Positions 23,401 to 32,541 of a stretch of 40,411 bases of DNA are shown here, one piece after another. The stretch spans positions 1-40,411 of the forward strand of contig JAFYWK010000026.1 of the NCBI GenBank assembly GCA_017558065.1, given 5' to 3'. Position 1 is the first letter of the stretch, and each line of letters begins with the position of its first letter. A model generated the notes under the pieces. It ran no database searches, had not been told where the DNA came from, and worked only from the letters and a program-made list of their open reading frames with translations. The translations under genes were made by a program, and so were the position numbers. The DNA comes from Paludibacteraceae bacterium (GTDB lineage: Bacteria > Bacteroidota > Bacteroidia > Bacteroidales > Paludibacteraceae).

Positions 23401-24195
23401 ATGAAACAATATCTCGAACTTTGCCAACGCGTACTCAACGAAGGCACTATCAAACACGACCGCACAGGTACAGGTACCAAGTCGGTCTTCGGTCATCAAA
23501 TGCGTTTTAACCTCGAAGAGGGATTCCCATTGCTGACTACCAAGAAACTGCACCTCAAGTCCATTATCTACGAACTGCTGTGGTTTCTCAAGGGTGATAC
23601 CAACGTGAAATACCTGCAAGACCACGGGGTACGCATCTGGAACGAATGGGCAGATGAGAACGGCGAACTGGGACCTGTCTATGGACATCAATGGCGTTCT
23701 TGGCCAGACTACCAAGGGGGACACATTGACCAGATAGCACAACTGGTAGAACAGATAAAGAACAATCCCGACTCGCGCCGACACATCGTGAGTGCATGGA
23801 ACGTAGCCGAAGTCAATAGCATGGCTCTGCCTCCTTGTCATACGTTGTTTCAGTTCTATGTGGCGGACGGTCGTCTGAGTCTGCAACTCTATCAACGCTC
23901 AGCGGATATATTCTTGGGAGTGCCGTTTAATATCGCTTCGTATGCTTTGTTGCTAATGATGATGGCTCAGGTCACTGGCTTGAAGGCAGGCGACTTTGTA
24001 CATACGTTTGGTGATGCACATATCTACCTCAATCATATGGAACAAGTGCAGTTGCAACTCACCCGCGAGACACGCGCTTTGCCCAAGATGCTCATCAATC
24101 CCGAGGTGAAGGATTTGTTGGACTTCCAGTTTGAGGACTTCACCCTCGTGGACTACGACCCACACCCACATATCCCAGGCATCGTAGCCGTGTAA
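23401..24195 (+). CDS. thyA: Thymidylate synthase
   Basis: Cytoplasmic enzyme of 264 residues, the same length as in E. coli. It converts dUMP and methylene-tetrahydrofolate to dTMP and dihydrofolate. Visible hallmarks are the [11 protein letters not shown] phosphate-binding loop near residue 21, the catalytic PPCHT with Cys146, [19 protein letters not shown] (about 162-180) and the C-terminal [10 protein letters not shown]. It begins 2 bases after the PorE-like stop codon and is followed by folA, which recycles the dihydrofolate it makes. Confidence 0.97.
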   Translation: MKQYLELCQRVLNEGTIKHDRTGTGTKSVFGHQMRFNLEEGFPLLTTKKLHLKSIIYELLWFLKGDTNVKYLQDHGVRIWNEWADENGELGPVYGHQWRSWPDYQGGHIDQIAQLVEQIKNNPDSRRHIVSAWNVAEVNSMALPPCHTLFQFYVADGRLSLQLYQRSADIFLGVPFNIASYALLLMMMAQVTGLKAGDFVHTFGDAHIYLNHMEQVQLQLTRETRALPKMLINPEVKDLLDFQFEDFTLVDYDPHPHIPGIVAV

Positions 24196-24199
24196 AAAA

Positions 24200-24279
24200 A
24201 CAACTGCTAAACAACTCTAAACAACTCTACACAACTCTAAACAATTCTAAACAACTCTACACAATTCTAAACAACTCTC
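24200..24279. repeat. Tandem AACTCTAAAC / AACTCTACAC array
   Basis: The whole thyA-folA gap is filled by about seven 10-12 base units alternating ACAACTCTAA, ACAACTCTAC and ACAATTCTAA. Related arrays lie at 27600-27642 and, inverted, at 6514-6553. Confidence 0.9.
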
Positions 24280-24282
24280 CCC

Positions 24283-24771
24283 ATGCTCAACCTCATCGTA
24301 GCAATTGCTGAAAACAACGCTATCGGCAAGGCAGGCGACTTGCTTTGCCACTTACCCAATGACTTAAAATACTTCAAGGAGAAGACCCAAGGTTGCACCG
24401 TCATCATGGGCGAACGCACGTTCTTCTCATTACCTAAGCACCCACTACCTAATCGCCGCAACATCGTGCTGTCTGACCGCGAGGATTTCACTTTCGAGAA
24501 CACCGAAGTGGTACACTCCATCCCCGAGGCACAAGCAGCCGTAGCCGCTGACGAACAGGCATTTATCATCGGTGGAGGTATGGTTTATCGCCAGTTCTTA
24601 CCACTGGTGGACAAGCTCTATATCACGCATATTCATCACAGTTGGGAGGACGCCGACACCTTCTTCCCTGAGATCGATCCTGCTATCTGGCAATGCGTGA
24701 GCGAGGAGCACCACGAGGCCGACGAGAAAAACCCTTACCCATACACCTTCGCTGTTTACACCAAGAAATAA
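24283..24771 (+). CDS. folA: Dihydrofolate reductase
   Basis: Cytoplasmic enzyme of 162 residues that reduces dihydrofolate to tetrahydrofolate with NADPH. The sequence opens LIVAIAENNAIGKAGDLLCH, continues with LPNDLKYFKEKT (substrate side, with the family acid residue) and VIMGERTFFSLP, and shows the cofactor-site FIIGGGMVYRQFL near residue 95. It pairs with thyA upstream; the gap is a repeat array and not a promoter, so shared transcription is likely. The dpp5-like gene follows after one base. Confidence 0.95.
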   Translation: MLNLIVAIAENNAIGKAGDLLCHLPNDLKYFKEKTQGCTVIMGERTFFSLPKHPLPNRRNIVLSDREDFTFENTEVVHSIPEAQAAVAADEQAFIIGGGMVYRQFLPLVDKLYITHIHHSWEDADTFFPEIDPAIWQCVSEEHHEADEKNPYPYTFAVYTKK

Positions 24772-24772
24772 T

Positions 24773-26851
24773 ATGCGTAAAATCATTTTCATGGCTACAC
24801 TTGCACTATTGGCAACTGCTTGCCAACCCAAAGAGGATGCCACCAAAGCCCCTATCACCAAGCCTGAGATCACCATTGAGGGCGGACGACTCACCCCGGA
24901 GGCTCTCTGGGCAATGGGACGCATCAATAGCGTGCACCCAGACGAGCAATCAGGACGCATCGCTTACACAGTAAGCTACTACAGCGTGGAAGAAAATCGA
25001 TCTACATCGTGGATTCGCATGTGCAAGGAACGTAGCAAACAATTAGAAGTCTTTGATGAATTTGTCGGACACTCACCCGCTTGGCATAATGGACAATTAT
25101 GCTATATAAACAAAGATAGGCAAGTTGTAATTGAAAAAAAAATACTTACTGGTTTTAACATGGACATCGAAGGATTTCTACTATCTCCACAAGGAGATAA
25201 GATTATCCTTATTGCCCAAGTCAAAACAGTAACTAGCACCGAGGACAAATACCCCGACCTACCATTGGCATCTGGGCGTGTAGTAGATGACCTAATGTAT
25301 AAACACTGGGATGAATGGACAGAAACTGCTCCTCATCCATTCTTGTGTGAATTAAAAAGTTCTAAAGGTTCTAAAAGTTTAGAAGCAGTAAACTGCGTTG
25401 ATCTACTAGAGGGTACACCATACGAATCACCGATGAAACCATTTGGCGGAGTAGAGCAGTTAGCATGGAGTCCAGACGGTAAGCAAATAGCTTACACCTG
25501 TCGCAAGAAAAATGGTTTAGAGTATGCCATCTCTACTAACTCTGACATATATCTTTACGACCTCGAAACAGGCACGCATACCAACCTCACCGAAGGCAAC
25601 GGTGGTTATGACACCAATCCTAGTTATTCTCCTGATGGACAATGGATTGCATGGCAATCCATGGAGCGTGACGGCTATGAGAGCGACGAGAATCGTCTCA
25701 TGATCCAACACCTACAAACAGGCGAAAAGCGCTTCCTTACACATGGTATGGAAACCAATGTAGACTCATATTATTGGAAGGACAACAACTCACTTGTATT
25801 TAGCGCCGTATGGCATGGATGCTCAATGCTTTACGAGGTAAACATTGAGGGTTCAAAGGTAACACAACTTACCAAAGGTCAATACGACTATGTACCTGGA
25901 GGCAATCGTGGCAGATGCTACTACTGCTTACGTCACTCCATGCGCGAGGCAAATGAAATTTATCGTATTTTTTCTGCTGACAACCAATGGCCTATTGCAG
26001 AAGAGGATATCGTACAACTCACTCATGAGAACGATAATATCTACTCACAAATAGAGATGGGCAATGTGGTTCCTCGCTGGCAAAAAACCACCGATGGCAA
26101 GCAGATGCTCACATGGATCATCTATCCGCCTCACTTCGACCCCAGCAAGAAATACCCTACTCTGCTCTACTGCGAGGGCGGTCCGCAATCGCCTGTGAGT
26201 CAGTTCTGGAGTTTCCGTTGGAACTTCATGATGATGGCAGCCAACGACTATATCATCGTGGCGCCTAACCGCCGTGGATTGCCCGGATTCGGTAATGCGT
26301 GGAACGAGCAGATCAGTGGCGATTATGGAGGTCAGTGTATGAAGGATTACCTATCGGCGATTGATGAGTTTGTTGCTAACGAGCAGTATGTGGACAAAGA
26401 CCGCTTGGGTTGCGTAGGCGCATCGTTTGGCGGATTCAGTGTGTATTGGTTGGCGGGACATCACGACAAGCGATTCAAAGCGTTTATCGCGCACGATGGT
26501 ATATTCAATATGGAAATGCAGTACCTCGAGACGGAGGAGAAATGGTTTGCCAACTGGGATATGGGTGGCGCCTATTGGGATAAGAGCAACAAGACGGCTC
26601 AGCGCACTTTTGCCAATTCCCCACACTTGTTTGTAGACAAGTGGGATGCGCCTATTCTCTGTATCCATGGCGAGAAGGACTATCGTATTTTGGCCAACCA
26701 ATCGATGGCTGCATTTGATGCGGCTAAGATGCGTGGTGTAGATGCTCAGTTGCTGATTTTCCCAGACGAGAACCACTGGGTACTGAAGCCACAAAACGGA
26801 ATACTCTGGCAACGAACATTCTTCGCTTGGCTGGATAAATACTTGAAATAA
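24773..26851 (+). CDS. dpp5: S9 family dipeptidyl peptidase (DPP5-like)
   Basis: Exported serine peptidase of 692 residues. Residues 1-17 end in a lipobox-like LLATAC, so it is probably lipid-anchored. The N-terminal half is a beta-propeller (WSPDGKQIAYT, YSPDGQWIAWQ); the C-terminal half is an alpha/beta hydrolase with the triad Ser551 (GASFGG), Asp636 (GEKDYR) and His668 (ENHW). It resembles P. gingivalis DPP5, which removes dipeptides from peptides in the periplasm of amino-acid-fermenting Bacteroidales. A Ser/Lys-rich patch near residues 198-210 (SSKGSKSLEA) is coded by repeated TTCTAAA units. Confidence 0.88.
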   Translation: MRKIIFMATLALLATACQPKEDATKAPITKPEITIEGGRLTPEALWAMGRINSVHPDEQSGRIAYTVSYYSVEENRSTSWIRMCKERSKQLEVFDEFVGHSPAWHNGQLCYINKDRQVVIEKKILTGFNMDIEGFLLSPQGDKIILIAQVKTVTSTEDKYPDLPLASGRVVDDLMYKHWDEWTETAPHPFLCELKSSKGSKSLEAVNCVDLLEGTPYESPMKPFGGVEQLAWSPDGKQIAYTCRKKNGLEYAISTNSDIYLYDLETGTHTNLTEGNGGYDTNPSYSPDGQWIAWQSMERDGYESDENRLMIQHLQTGEKRFLTHGMETNVDSYYWKDNNSLVFSAVWHGCSMLYEVNIEGSKVTQLTKGQYDYVPGGNRGRCYYCLRHSMREANEIYRIFSADNQWPIAEEDIVQLTHENDNIYSQIEMGNVVPRWQKTTDGKQMLTWIIYPPHFDPSKKYPTLLYCEGGPQSPVSQFWSFRWNFMMMAANDYIIVAPNRRGLPGFGNAWNEQISGDYGGQCMKDYLSAIDEFVANEQYVDKDRLGCVGASFGGFSVYWLAGHHDKRFKAFIAHDGIFNMEMQYLETEEKWFANWDMGGAYWDKSNKTAQRTFANSPHLFVDKWDAPILCIHGEKDYRILANQSMAAFDAAKMRGVDAQLLIFPDENHWVLKPQNGILWQRTFFAWLDKYLK

Positions 26852-26861
26852 AAAGAAAACT

Positions 26862-27599
26862 ATGCTACAAAACAAAACTGCCCTTATCACAGGTGCTTCG
26901 CGCGGAATAGGTCGTGCAATAGCCCAATTATACGCCAAGAACGGCTGTCACGTTGCATTCACCGACCTCTGTCATGATGAGAATGTGGTATCACTGATCC
27001 AAGAAATAGAGAGCCACGGCGTCAAAGCGCACTTTATTGCAAGCAATGCTGCCGATTTTGAAGCGGCACATGCTGTGGTGGAAGAAGTAGTGAAGACCTT
27101 CGGACAACTGGATATACTGGTCTGCAACGCGGGCATCACGCGCGATACCTTATTGATGCGCATGAACGAACAGCAATGGGATAGCGTGCTGGAGGTGAAC
27201 CTGAAATCGGTATTCAACTACTGCCACGCCGCTACGCCACAGATGATGCGTCAGCGTAGTGGTAGTATCATTGCTATGTCGTCGGTGGTAGGCATTGGCG
27301 GTAATGCAGGACAAGCCAATTATGCAGCCAGCAAGGCGGGTATCATCGGCTTCATCAAATCGCTGAGCAAAGAGTTGGGTAGCCGCAATATCCGCGCCAA
27401 TGCGATTGCTCCAGGATTCATTCTCACAGAGATGACACTGGCATTACCTGAAGCCACACGAGCAGAAATGGTGAAAATGGTTCCTATGCGCCGCTGTGGC
27501 GAAGCAGAAGAAGTAGCCAAAGTGGCACTCTTCCTCGCCTCCGACCTATCGTCCTATGTATCGGGACAAGTCCTCTCCGTCAATGGCGCAATGGGCTAA
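26862..27599 (+). CDS. fabG: 3-oxoacyl-ACP reductase (short-chain dehydrogenase)
   Basis: Cytoplasmic NADPH-dependent enzyme of 245 residues in fatty-acid elongation. It shows the Rossmann GASRGIG (11-17), NAG in LVCNAGITRDTLLMRM, catalytic Ser141, Tyr154 and Lys158 (NYAASKAG), and the PGFILTEM loop. The RDTLLMRM segment after NAG is typical of true FabG among short-chain dehydrogenases. It starts 10 bases after the peptidase and is followed by glyA; the link to these genes looks like operon convenience, not one pathway. Confidence 0.9.
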   Translation: MLQNKTALITGASRGIGRAIAQLYAKNGCHVAFTDLCHDENVVSLIQEIESHGVKAHFIASNAADFEAAHAVVEEVVKTFGQLDILVCNAGITRDTLLMRMNEQQWDSVLEVNLKSVFNYCHAATPQMMRQRSGSIIAMSSVVGIGGNAGQANYAASKAGIIGFIKSLSKELGSRNIRANAIAPGFILTEMTLALPEATRAEMVKMVPMRRCGEAEEVAKVALFLASDLSSYVSGQVLSVNGAMG

Positions 27600-27642
27600 C
27601 TACTCTAAACAACTCTACACAACTGCTAAACTATTCTACACA
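27600..27642. repeat. AACTCTACAC-type repeat between fabG and glyA
   Basis: Repeated ACTCTAAACA, ACTCTACACA and ATTCTACACA units follow the fabG stop. Same family and orientation as 24200-24279. Confidence 0.85.
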
Positions 27643-27650
27643 AAATACTT

Positions 27651-28931
27651 ATGACACGAGATTTAGAAATTTTTGACATCATCCGCCGCGAGCGTGAGCG
27701 TCAGACCAAAGGCATCGAATTGATTGCCAGTGAGAACTTTGTCAGCGACCAAGTCATGGAAGCCATGGGCAGCGTACTGACCAATAAGTATGCTGAGGGT
27801 TACCCAGGCAAACGCTACTACGGCGGTTGCGAAGTGGTGGACGAGAGCGAGAATATCGCACGCCAACGCCTATGCCAACTCTTTGATGCTGAGTATGCCA
27901 ACGTACAACCCCACTCTGGCGCACAAGCCAATATGGCTGTCTTCATGGCATGTCTGCAAGCAGGCGACACCTTCCTCGGACTGAACCTCAGTCACGGTGG
28001 TCACCTCAGCCACGGTTCGCCAGTGAACTTCTCGGGATTGATGTTCAATGCATTGGAATACAACGTCAAAGAAGATACAGGTCGCGTGGACTACGACCAA
28101 CTGGAGCAAGTAGCGCGCGAGAAGAAACCAAAACTGATCATCGCAGGTGCCAGTGCATACAGCCGCGAGTGGGATTACGCGCGTATCCGTAAGGTGGCAG
28201 ACGAGATCGGTGCTATCTTCATGGTGGATATGGCTCACCCTGCTGGACTGATTGCAGCGGGCTTGTTGGAGAACCCCGTTAAGCACGCCCATATCGTGAC
28301 CTCTACTACCCACAAGACCTTGCGCGGTCCTCGTGGCGGTATCATCTTGATGGGCAAGGACTTCCCTAACCCATGGGGCAAAACTACTCCAAAGGGCGAG
28401 GTGAAGATGATGTCTGCATTGCTTGACTCGGCTGTGTTCCCAGGTACACAAGGTGGACCATTGGAGCATGTGATTGCAGCCAAAGCAGTAGCTTTTGGTG
28501 AGGCATTGACCCCTGAGTTCAAGGAGTATCAAAAGCAAGTACAAATCAATGCTGCTGCTATGGCTAAAGCATTGATGGACAAGGGATATAAGATCATCTC
28601 TGACGGTACAGACAACCACTCTATGCTGGTGGACTTGCGCACCAAATACCCAGAGTTGACAGGTAAAGTGGCAGAGAAAGCGCTCGTAGCAGCCGACATC
28701 ACGACCAACAAGAACATGGTGCCATTCGACTCACGCAGTGCATTCCAAACCAGCGGCTTGCGCTTCGGTACACCCGCTATCACCACTCGCGGTTTGAAAG
28801 AGGATAAGATGGCATGGATAGTCGAGCTCATCGACCGTGTACTCCAAAATCCAGAGTCAGAGGAGAATATCGCTGCTGTACGCGCCGAGGTGAATGCCGA
28901 AATGGTGAAATACCCATTGTTCGCTTGGTAA
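27651..28931 (+). CDS. glyA: Serine hydroxymethyltransferase
   Basis: Cytoplasmic PLP enzyme of 426 residues that interconverts serine and glycine and makes methylene-tetrahydrofolate, the cofactor thyA uses. Family marks are [10 protein letters not shown] (about 24-33), [15 protein letters not shown] (about 45-59), [24 protein letters not shown], and the PLP lysine in [12 protein letters not shown] (Lys222). Together with thyA and folA it completes the thymidylate cycle within this operon-like run. A long inverted repeat follows its stop. Confidence 0.96.
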   Translation: MTRDLEIFDIIRRERERQTKGIELIASENFVSDQVMEAMGSVLTNKYAEGYPGKRYYGGCEVVDESENIARQRLCQLFDAEYANVQPHSGAQANMAVFMACLQAGDTFLGLNLSHGGHLSHGSPVNFSGLMFNALEYNVKEDTGRVDYDQLEQVAREKKPKLIIAGASAYSREWDYARIRKVADEIGAIFMVDMAHPAGLIAAGLLENPVKHAHIVTSTTHKTLRGPRGGIILMGKDFPNPWGKTTPKGEVKMMSALLDSAVFPGTQGGPLEHVIAAKAVAFGEALTPEFKEYQKQVQINAAAMAKALMDKGYKIISDGTDNHSMLVDLRTKYPELTGKVAEKALVAADITTNKNMVPFDSRSAFQTSGLRFGTPAITTRGLKEDKMAWIVELIDRVLQNPESEENIAAVRAEVNAEMVKYPLFAW

Positions 28932-28950
28932 GAAATAAGCATCCTACTCG

Positions 28951-29096
28951 CTACGCTTGAGAAATCTAAACTATCCAAACTACAACAGGGGATATGTTAT
29001 CAACAACTGAAACAACATAAACCAACACCTTGCGCGGCAATCAACTCCCTGCCGCGCTCAAGAAAATGGTTTAGATAGTTGAGATTTCTGCCGTAG
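28951..29096. repeat. Long inverted repeat between glyA and rlmN
   Basis: CTACG and AGAAATCTAAACTATC (28951-28975) pair with GATAGTTGAGATTTCT and CGTAG (29074-29096), one mismatch in the 16-base core. It encloses the small hairpin at 29029-29062. It might be a folded element about 146 bases long, a terminator with a side hairpin, or a small mobile relic. Confidence 0.6.
29029..29062 (+). other. Structured repeat element, copy 2 (constant loop, variable stem)
   Basis: CTTG (29029-29032) pairs with CAAG (29059-29062), CGCGGCA (29033-29039) pairs with TGCCGCG (29050-29056), and the loop is ATCAACTCCC. Compared with copy 1 at 19978-20010 the stem bases change on both sides while the loop differs at only one position. 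Confidence 0.65.
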
Positions 29097-29112
29097 GCAA
29101 GGATGATAATAT

Positions 29113-30180
29113 ATGCCTATGGATATATTACTAGGTAAAACATTAGAAGAACTGCAAGCGGTGGCCCAAGAGGTTGGGCTGCCGCGTTTTGCTGGTAAGC
29201 AGTTAGCAGAGTGGATCTATGTGCGCCGTGCGACCGACTTCGACGAGATGACCAATATCTCGCTCAAAGGGCGCGAAGCGCTTAAAGAGCGCTACACCAT
29301 CGGTCGCCATGCACCTGTGGCAGAAGCCGTATCCAAAGATGGCACAAAGAAATACCTGTTTCAGGTAGGCGAGAGGCGAAAGGTTAAAGGCGATGAGGTT
29401 AAAGGCGAGAGGTTAGAGGCGGGGTATATAGAAGCAGTATATATCCCTGATGATGACCGTGCTACGCTGTGCGTGAGTACGCAAGCGGGTTGCAAGATGG
29501 GATGCCGCTTCTGCATGACAGGCACCTTGGGTTTCCATGGTCATCTCAGTGCGGCTGACATACTCAATCAGATCTTCTCTATCCCCGATAGCGACAAACT
29601 GACCAATATCGTGTATATGGGCGAAGGTGAACCCATGGACAATCTGGATAATGTACTTCGTTCGCTCCATGCCATGACCAGCGCATGGGGTTGCGCGTGG
29701 TCACCCAAACGAATCACGGTATCTTCGGTAGGCATCAACAAAGGGTTGAAGCGTTTCATTGAAGAAAGCGACTGCCACTTGGCTATCTCGCTGCACAATC
29801 CGTTTGCTGTGGAGCGACAGGAGATCATGCCTATTGAGAAAGTCAATCACTTGAATGATGTGATAGCGTTGCTTAAGCAATACGACTGGTCGCACCAACG
29901 CCGTGTGAGTTTTGAGTATATCTGTTGGGGCGGCGTGAATGACACACCTAAGCACGCCAACGAACTCCTGCGCCTGCTGAAGGGTTTGGACTGCCGCATC
30001 AACTTGATTCGCTTCCATGCTGGTGTGGATAAGGAGTTTACGAGCAGCGATGAGCAACAGATGGAGTGGCTTCGCGACTATCTCACCGAACACGGAATAA
30101 CGACCACTATCCGCCGAAGCAGAGGCGAAGATATATTGGCTGCCTGCGGAATGTTGGTCAATGCATTAAAAAACGAATAA
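29113..30180 (+). CDS. rlmN: Dual-specificity rRNA/tRNA adenine-C2 methyltransferase
   Basis: Radical-SAM enzyme of 355 residues that methylates A2503 of 23S rRNA and A37 of some tRNAs. The cluster motif is CKMGCRFC, with Cys127, Cys131 and Cys134. It also shows VYMGEGEPMDNLDNV, the C-terminal SRGEDILAACGML with the second catalytic cysteine, and FHAGVDKEF in place of the usual proline-rich segment. Residues about 86-104 (ERRKVKGDEVKGERLEAG) are extra compared with usual RlmN and are coded by the GGCGAGAGG/GTTAAAGG repeat. An alternative start is the Met at 29119. Confidence 0.93.
   Translation: MPMDILLGKTLEELQAVAQEVGLPRFAGKQLAEWIYVRRATDFDEMTNISLKGREALKERYTIGRHAPVAEAVSKDGTKKYLFQVGERRKVKGDEVKGERLEAGYIEAVYIPDDDRATLCVSTQAGCKMGCRFCMTGTLGFHGHLSAADILNQIFSIPDSDKLTNIVYMGEGEPMDNLDNVLRSLHAMTSAWGCAWSPKRITVSSVGINKGLKRFIEESDCHLAISLHNPFAVERQEIMPIEKVNHLNDVIALLKQYDWSHQRRVSFEYICWGGVNDTPKHANELLRLLKGLDCRINLIRFHAGVDKEFTSSDEQQMEWLRDYLTEHGITTTIRRSRGEDILAACGMLVNALKNE
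29368..29422 (+). repeat. GGCGAGAGG/GTTAAAGG repeat lying in frame inside rlmN
   Basis: The same unit types as in the intergenic arrays (GGCGAAAGGTTAAAGG, GGCGAGAGGTTAGAGG) occupy 55 bases within the coding region without breaking the frame. Confidence 0.8.
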
Positions 30181-30184
30181 AGAA

Positions 30185-30216
30185 TTTGCATATTCAAAAA
30201 AAAAGTCGTATCTTTG
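30185..30216 (+). promoter_or_regulatory. Promoter for the thioredoxin / outer-membrane locus
   Basis: TTTG (30185-30188), a 20-base spacer and TATCTTTG (30209-30216) match the consensus exactly, 44 bases before the TlpA-like start. It begins just after the rlmN stop. Confidence 0.8.
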
Positions 30217-30260
30217 CCCGATTTTTATAACAACGAACAACTTTGAACAATTGTATATTT

Positions 30261-30731
30261 ATGAAAAAGATTTTATTTCTCGCATTGGTAATGCTTACAG
30301 CACTTAGCGTACACGCACAACTGCCCAATGTCCGCTTGCAAGATGTGGACGGCAAGACCGTTCAAACAGGCGAAATCAGCAATGATGGCAACCCTATCAT
30401 CATCTCATTCTGGGCAACATGGTGCAAGCCATGCTTGCGCGAGCTCAAAGCTATTCACGAGGTATATCCTGACTGGCAAGATGAGACAGGCGTGAAGATG
30501 ATTATTGTGAGTATCGACCAAGCACAAGATGCCAACCGCGTGAAACCATTGGTGGACGGTTTTGGTTGGGAGTACGATGTATTGCTCGACCCTAACGGTG
30601 ACTTCAAACGCGCCATGAACGTGCAAAATGTACCTCACGTATTCGTTCTTGACGGCAAAGGAAAGATTGTCTATAACCACGCAGGTTATGTAGACGGTGG
30701 TGAGCAAGACATCTACGAAGCATTGCAATAA
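30261..30731 (+). CDS. TlpA-like thiol-disulfide oxidoreductase
   Basis: Exported thioredoxin-fold protein of 156 residues. Signal peptide MKKILFLALVMLTALSVHA, then ISFWATWCKPCLREL with the redox pair Cys55-Cys58, and the cis-proline segment NVQNVPHVFVLDGKGKIV. Such proteins reduce or re-arrange disulfides in the periplasm. The start at 30261 is preferred to an in-frame ATG at 30243 because it gives a clean signal peptide. It leads a locus in which three Omp28-family proteins also carry CxxC pairs, so it may act on them (inference). Confidence 0.88.
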   Translation: MKKILFLALVMLTALSVHAQLPNVRLQDVDGKTVQTGEISNDGNPIIISFWATWCKPCLRELKAIHEVYPDWQDETGVKMIIVSIDQAQDANRVKPLVDGFGWEYDVLLDPNGDFKRAMNVQNVPHVFVLDGKGKIVYNHAGYVDGGEQDIYEALQ

Positions 30732-30762
30732 CTAATCCAATACCCTTCAATACCGTGTCAAT

Positions 30763-30821
30763 CACGTTAGATATACGATAGATATACGTTAGATACACGA
30801 TAGATAAACGGTAGATAAACG
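30763..30821. repeat. Tandem ~10-bp ACGTTAGATA / ACGATAGATA repeat
   Basis: Six or so imperfect units of about 10 bases (ACGTTAGATATACGATAGAT style) fill the gap after the thioredoxin gene. A different sequence from the other repeat families here. Confidence 0.8.
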
Positions 30822-30853
30822 AATTTATACCAAGGGTCAAAGGAAACTACAAA

Positions 30854-32536
30854 ATGATGAAAATTAAGAAATACATACTCCTCCTCGCTTTCATCCCTAC
30901 CCTACTTTGGGCAAAGGATACGGTGATTGTCGTAGGTGGCATTCAGCACGAAGCATTAGTGCCTGTTCCAACTATAGAGGAAGGTTACTACCTTAGCAAC
31001 TCTTACCTAGATTTAGGTATGCGTTGGAATCACAACAATGAGAATAAAATCGGATTCCAAGGGCTTGAGGTCATGACACGTGCAGAACTCACCGAATGGC
31101 CCATGTTAGGTTTTCAAGACAATGACAATGATTTTGCAGGGTATGGTATTAGTCATCTACAAGTAGGTGCTAACTTTAGATGGGGTAAAATCACAGTAGG
31201 TGACGTCTATGGTCAGTTTGGTAGCGGAATGGTGCTGCGTTTGTACGAAGATAGAGCACTGGGGGTTGACAATGCACTTCGCGGAGGAAAGGTAGAGATT
31301 AATCCATACAGGGGTATCTACTTCACCGCTTTGGGTGGTAAGCAACGCCGTTATTGGAACTGCTATGACGATGGTGCTTGGGGCTGGAACTACAAGCATG
31401 ATGCCGTACTCGGAGCCAATATTGAGTTTGGACTTCACGAGTGGATTCATCAGTTGCAAGAAGCAGGTGCTAACCTTACCATTGGTGGTAGTTATGTCAG
31501 CAAGTATCAATCAAGTGACTCCGCTTATTCTCATACCGTAAAAAAGCCTGAAGGCGTATATGACTACTATCATAATCTACCTCAATGGGTTGGTGCAGGT
31601 AGTGTGCGTGCTCAGTTGCAAATGAAAGGATGGAATGCAATGGTAGAATATGCCTACAAAGCCAACGACCCAACATTAACAAATAAATATAGTTACGCTC
31701 CTGGTCAAGCATTGCTCATGTCGTTGAGTTACTCGCAAAAAGGATTGGCAATAATTGCACAAGCCAAGCGTTCGGAGAACATGTCTTTCCGTTCTGACCC
31801 TTTGACAAATAATAGAGCAGGTTCTATCAATCATATGACACCGTTTGCTACCCAACACACCTATATGCTCACTTCCCTTTATCCATATGGTACAGAAAGT
31901 ACAGCTAGCGAATGGGCTTTCCAAGGAGAGATTCGTTATACATGGAAGCGAGGCACGAAGATGGGAGGTAAGTATGGTACAACCCTCAAACTCAACGCAT
32001 CACATATCCGTGGTACAACCGATACATGGTTCGGAATGAGCGAGGCACCTTACTATACAGATGTCAATTTGGAACTTAACAAGAAGCTAACCAAACAATG
32101 GACCATAGGTGCGATGGCGATGTATCAAACATACAACAAAAACTATATTAAAGATAAGATTGATGGTACATTATTGCACGCTGGTATTGGTGTATTCGAA
32201 GCCAAATATGCGCTAAATAAGAAAGTGCAAATGCGAGCAGAAGCACAATACATGTACACCAAGCAGGACGAAGGACAGTGGTTTGCAGCCTTGTATGAAC
32301 TCAGTTTGTGGCGACAATTGGTTATTTCTGGCCAATGGATGTATAATATTGGTTATGGCAAAGAAACGGCTGAAGAAAAAAATTATTATACATTTGCTGC
32401 CACCTATACTCATGGAGCTCACCGCGTGATGGCAGGTTATACCAAAACACGCGCAGGATTCAACTGCTCAGGAGGTGTATGTAGATATGTGCCGAAACAA
32501 GAAGGTGTAACATTAACCTACAACTTTACATGGTAA
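30854..32536 (+). CDS. DUF6029-type outer-membrane barrel protein
   Basis: Product of 560 residues with a signal peptide (about 1-20, ending LLWA). The remainder is barrel-like beta-strands ending in a C-terminal aromatic (TLTYNFTW). The segment GDVYGQFGSGMVLRLYEDRA then LGVDNALRGG is the hallmark I associate with DUF6029, a Bacteroidales family of unknown function often located next to Omp28 genes. Its stop codon lies 5 bases before the Omp28-family start, so these are almost certainly co-transcribed. The second Met at 30857 is an alternative start. Confidence 0.78.
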   Translation: MMKIKKYILLLAFIPTLLWAKDTVIVVGGIQHEALVPVPTIEEGYYLSNSYLDLGMRWNHNNENKIGFQGLEVMTRAELTEWPMLGFQDNDNDFAGYGISHLQVGANFRWGKITVGDVYGQFGSGMVLRLYEDRALGVDNALRGGKVEINPYRGIYFTALGGKQRRYWNCYDDGAWGWNYKHDAVLGANIEFGLHEWIHQLQEAGANLTIGGSYVSKYQSSDSAYSHTVKKPEGVYDYYHNLPQWVGAGSVRAQLQMKGWNAMVEYAYKANDPTLTNKYSYAPGQALLMSLSYSQKGLAIIAQAKRSENMSFRSDPLTNNRAGSINHMTPFATQHTYMLTSLYPYGTESTASEWAFQGEIRYTWKRGTKMGGKYGTTLKLNASHIRGTTDTWFGMSEAPYYTDVNLELNKKLTKQWTIGAMAMYQTYNKNYIKDKIDGTLLHAGIGVFEAKYALNKKVQMRAEAQYMYTKQDEGQWFAALYELSLWRQLVISGQWMYNIGYGKETAEEKNYYTFAATYTHGAHRVMAGYTKTRAGFNCSGGVCRYVPKQEGVTLTYNFTW

Positions 32537-32541
32537 GAAAG

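Noticed and set aside
24200-24279. CRISPR array
   Set aside because: The units are 10-12 bases long with no separate spacers of constant size and no cas genes nearby; it is a simple tandem repeat.
27870-28619. 249-codon open frame antisense to glyA
   Set aside because: It lies wholly opposite a clear, highly conserved gene, has no promoter or family features, and its composition follows the codon pattern of glyA.
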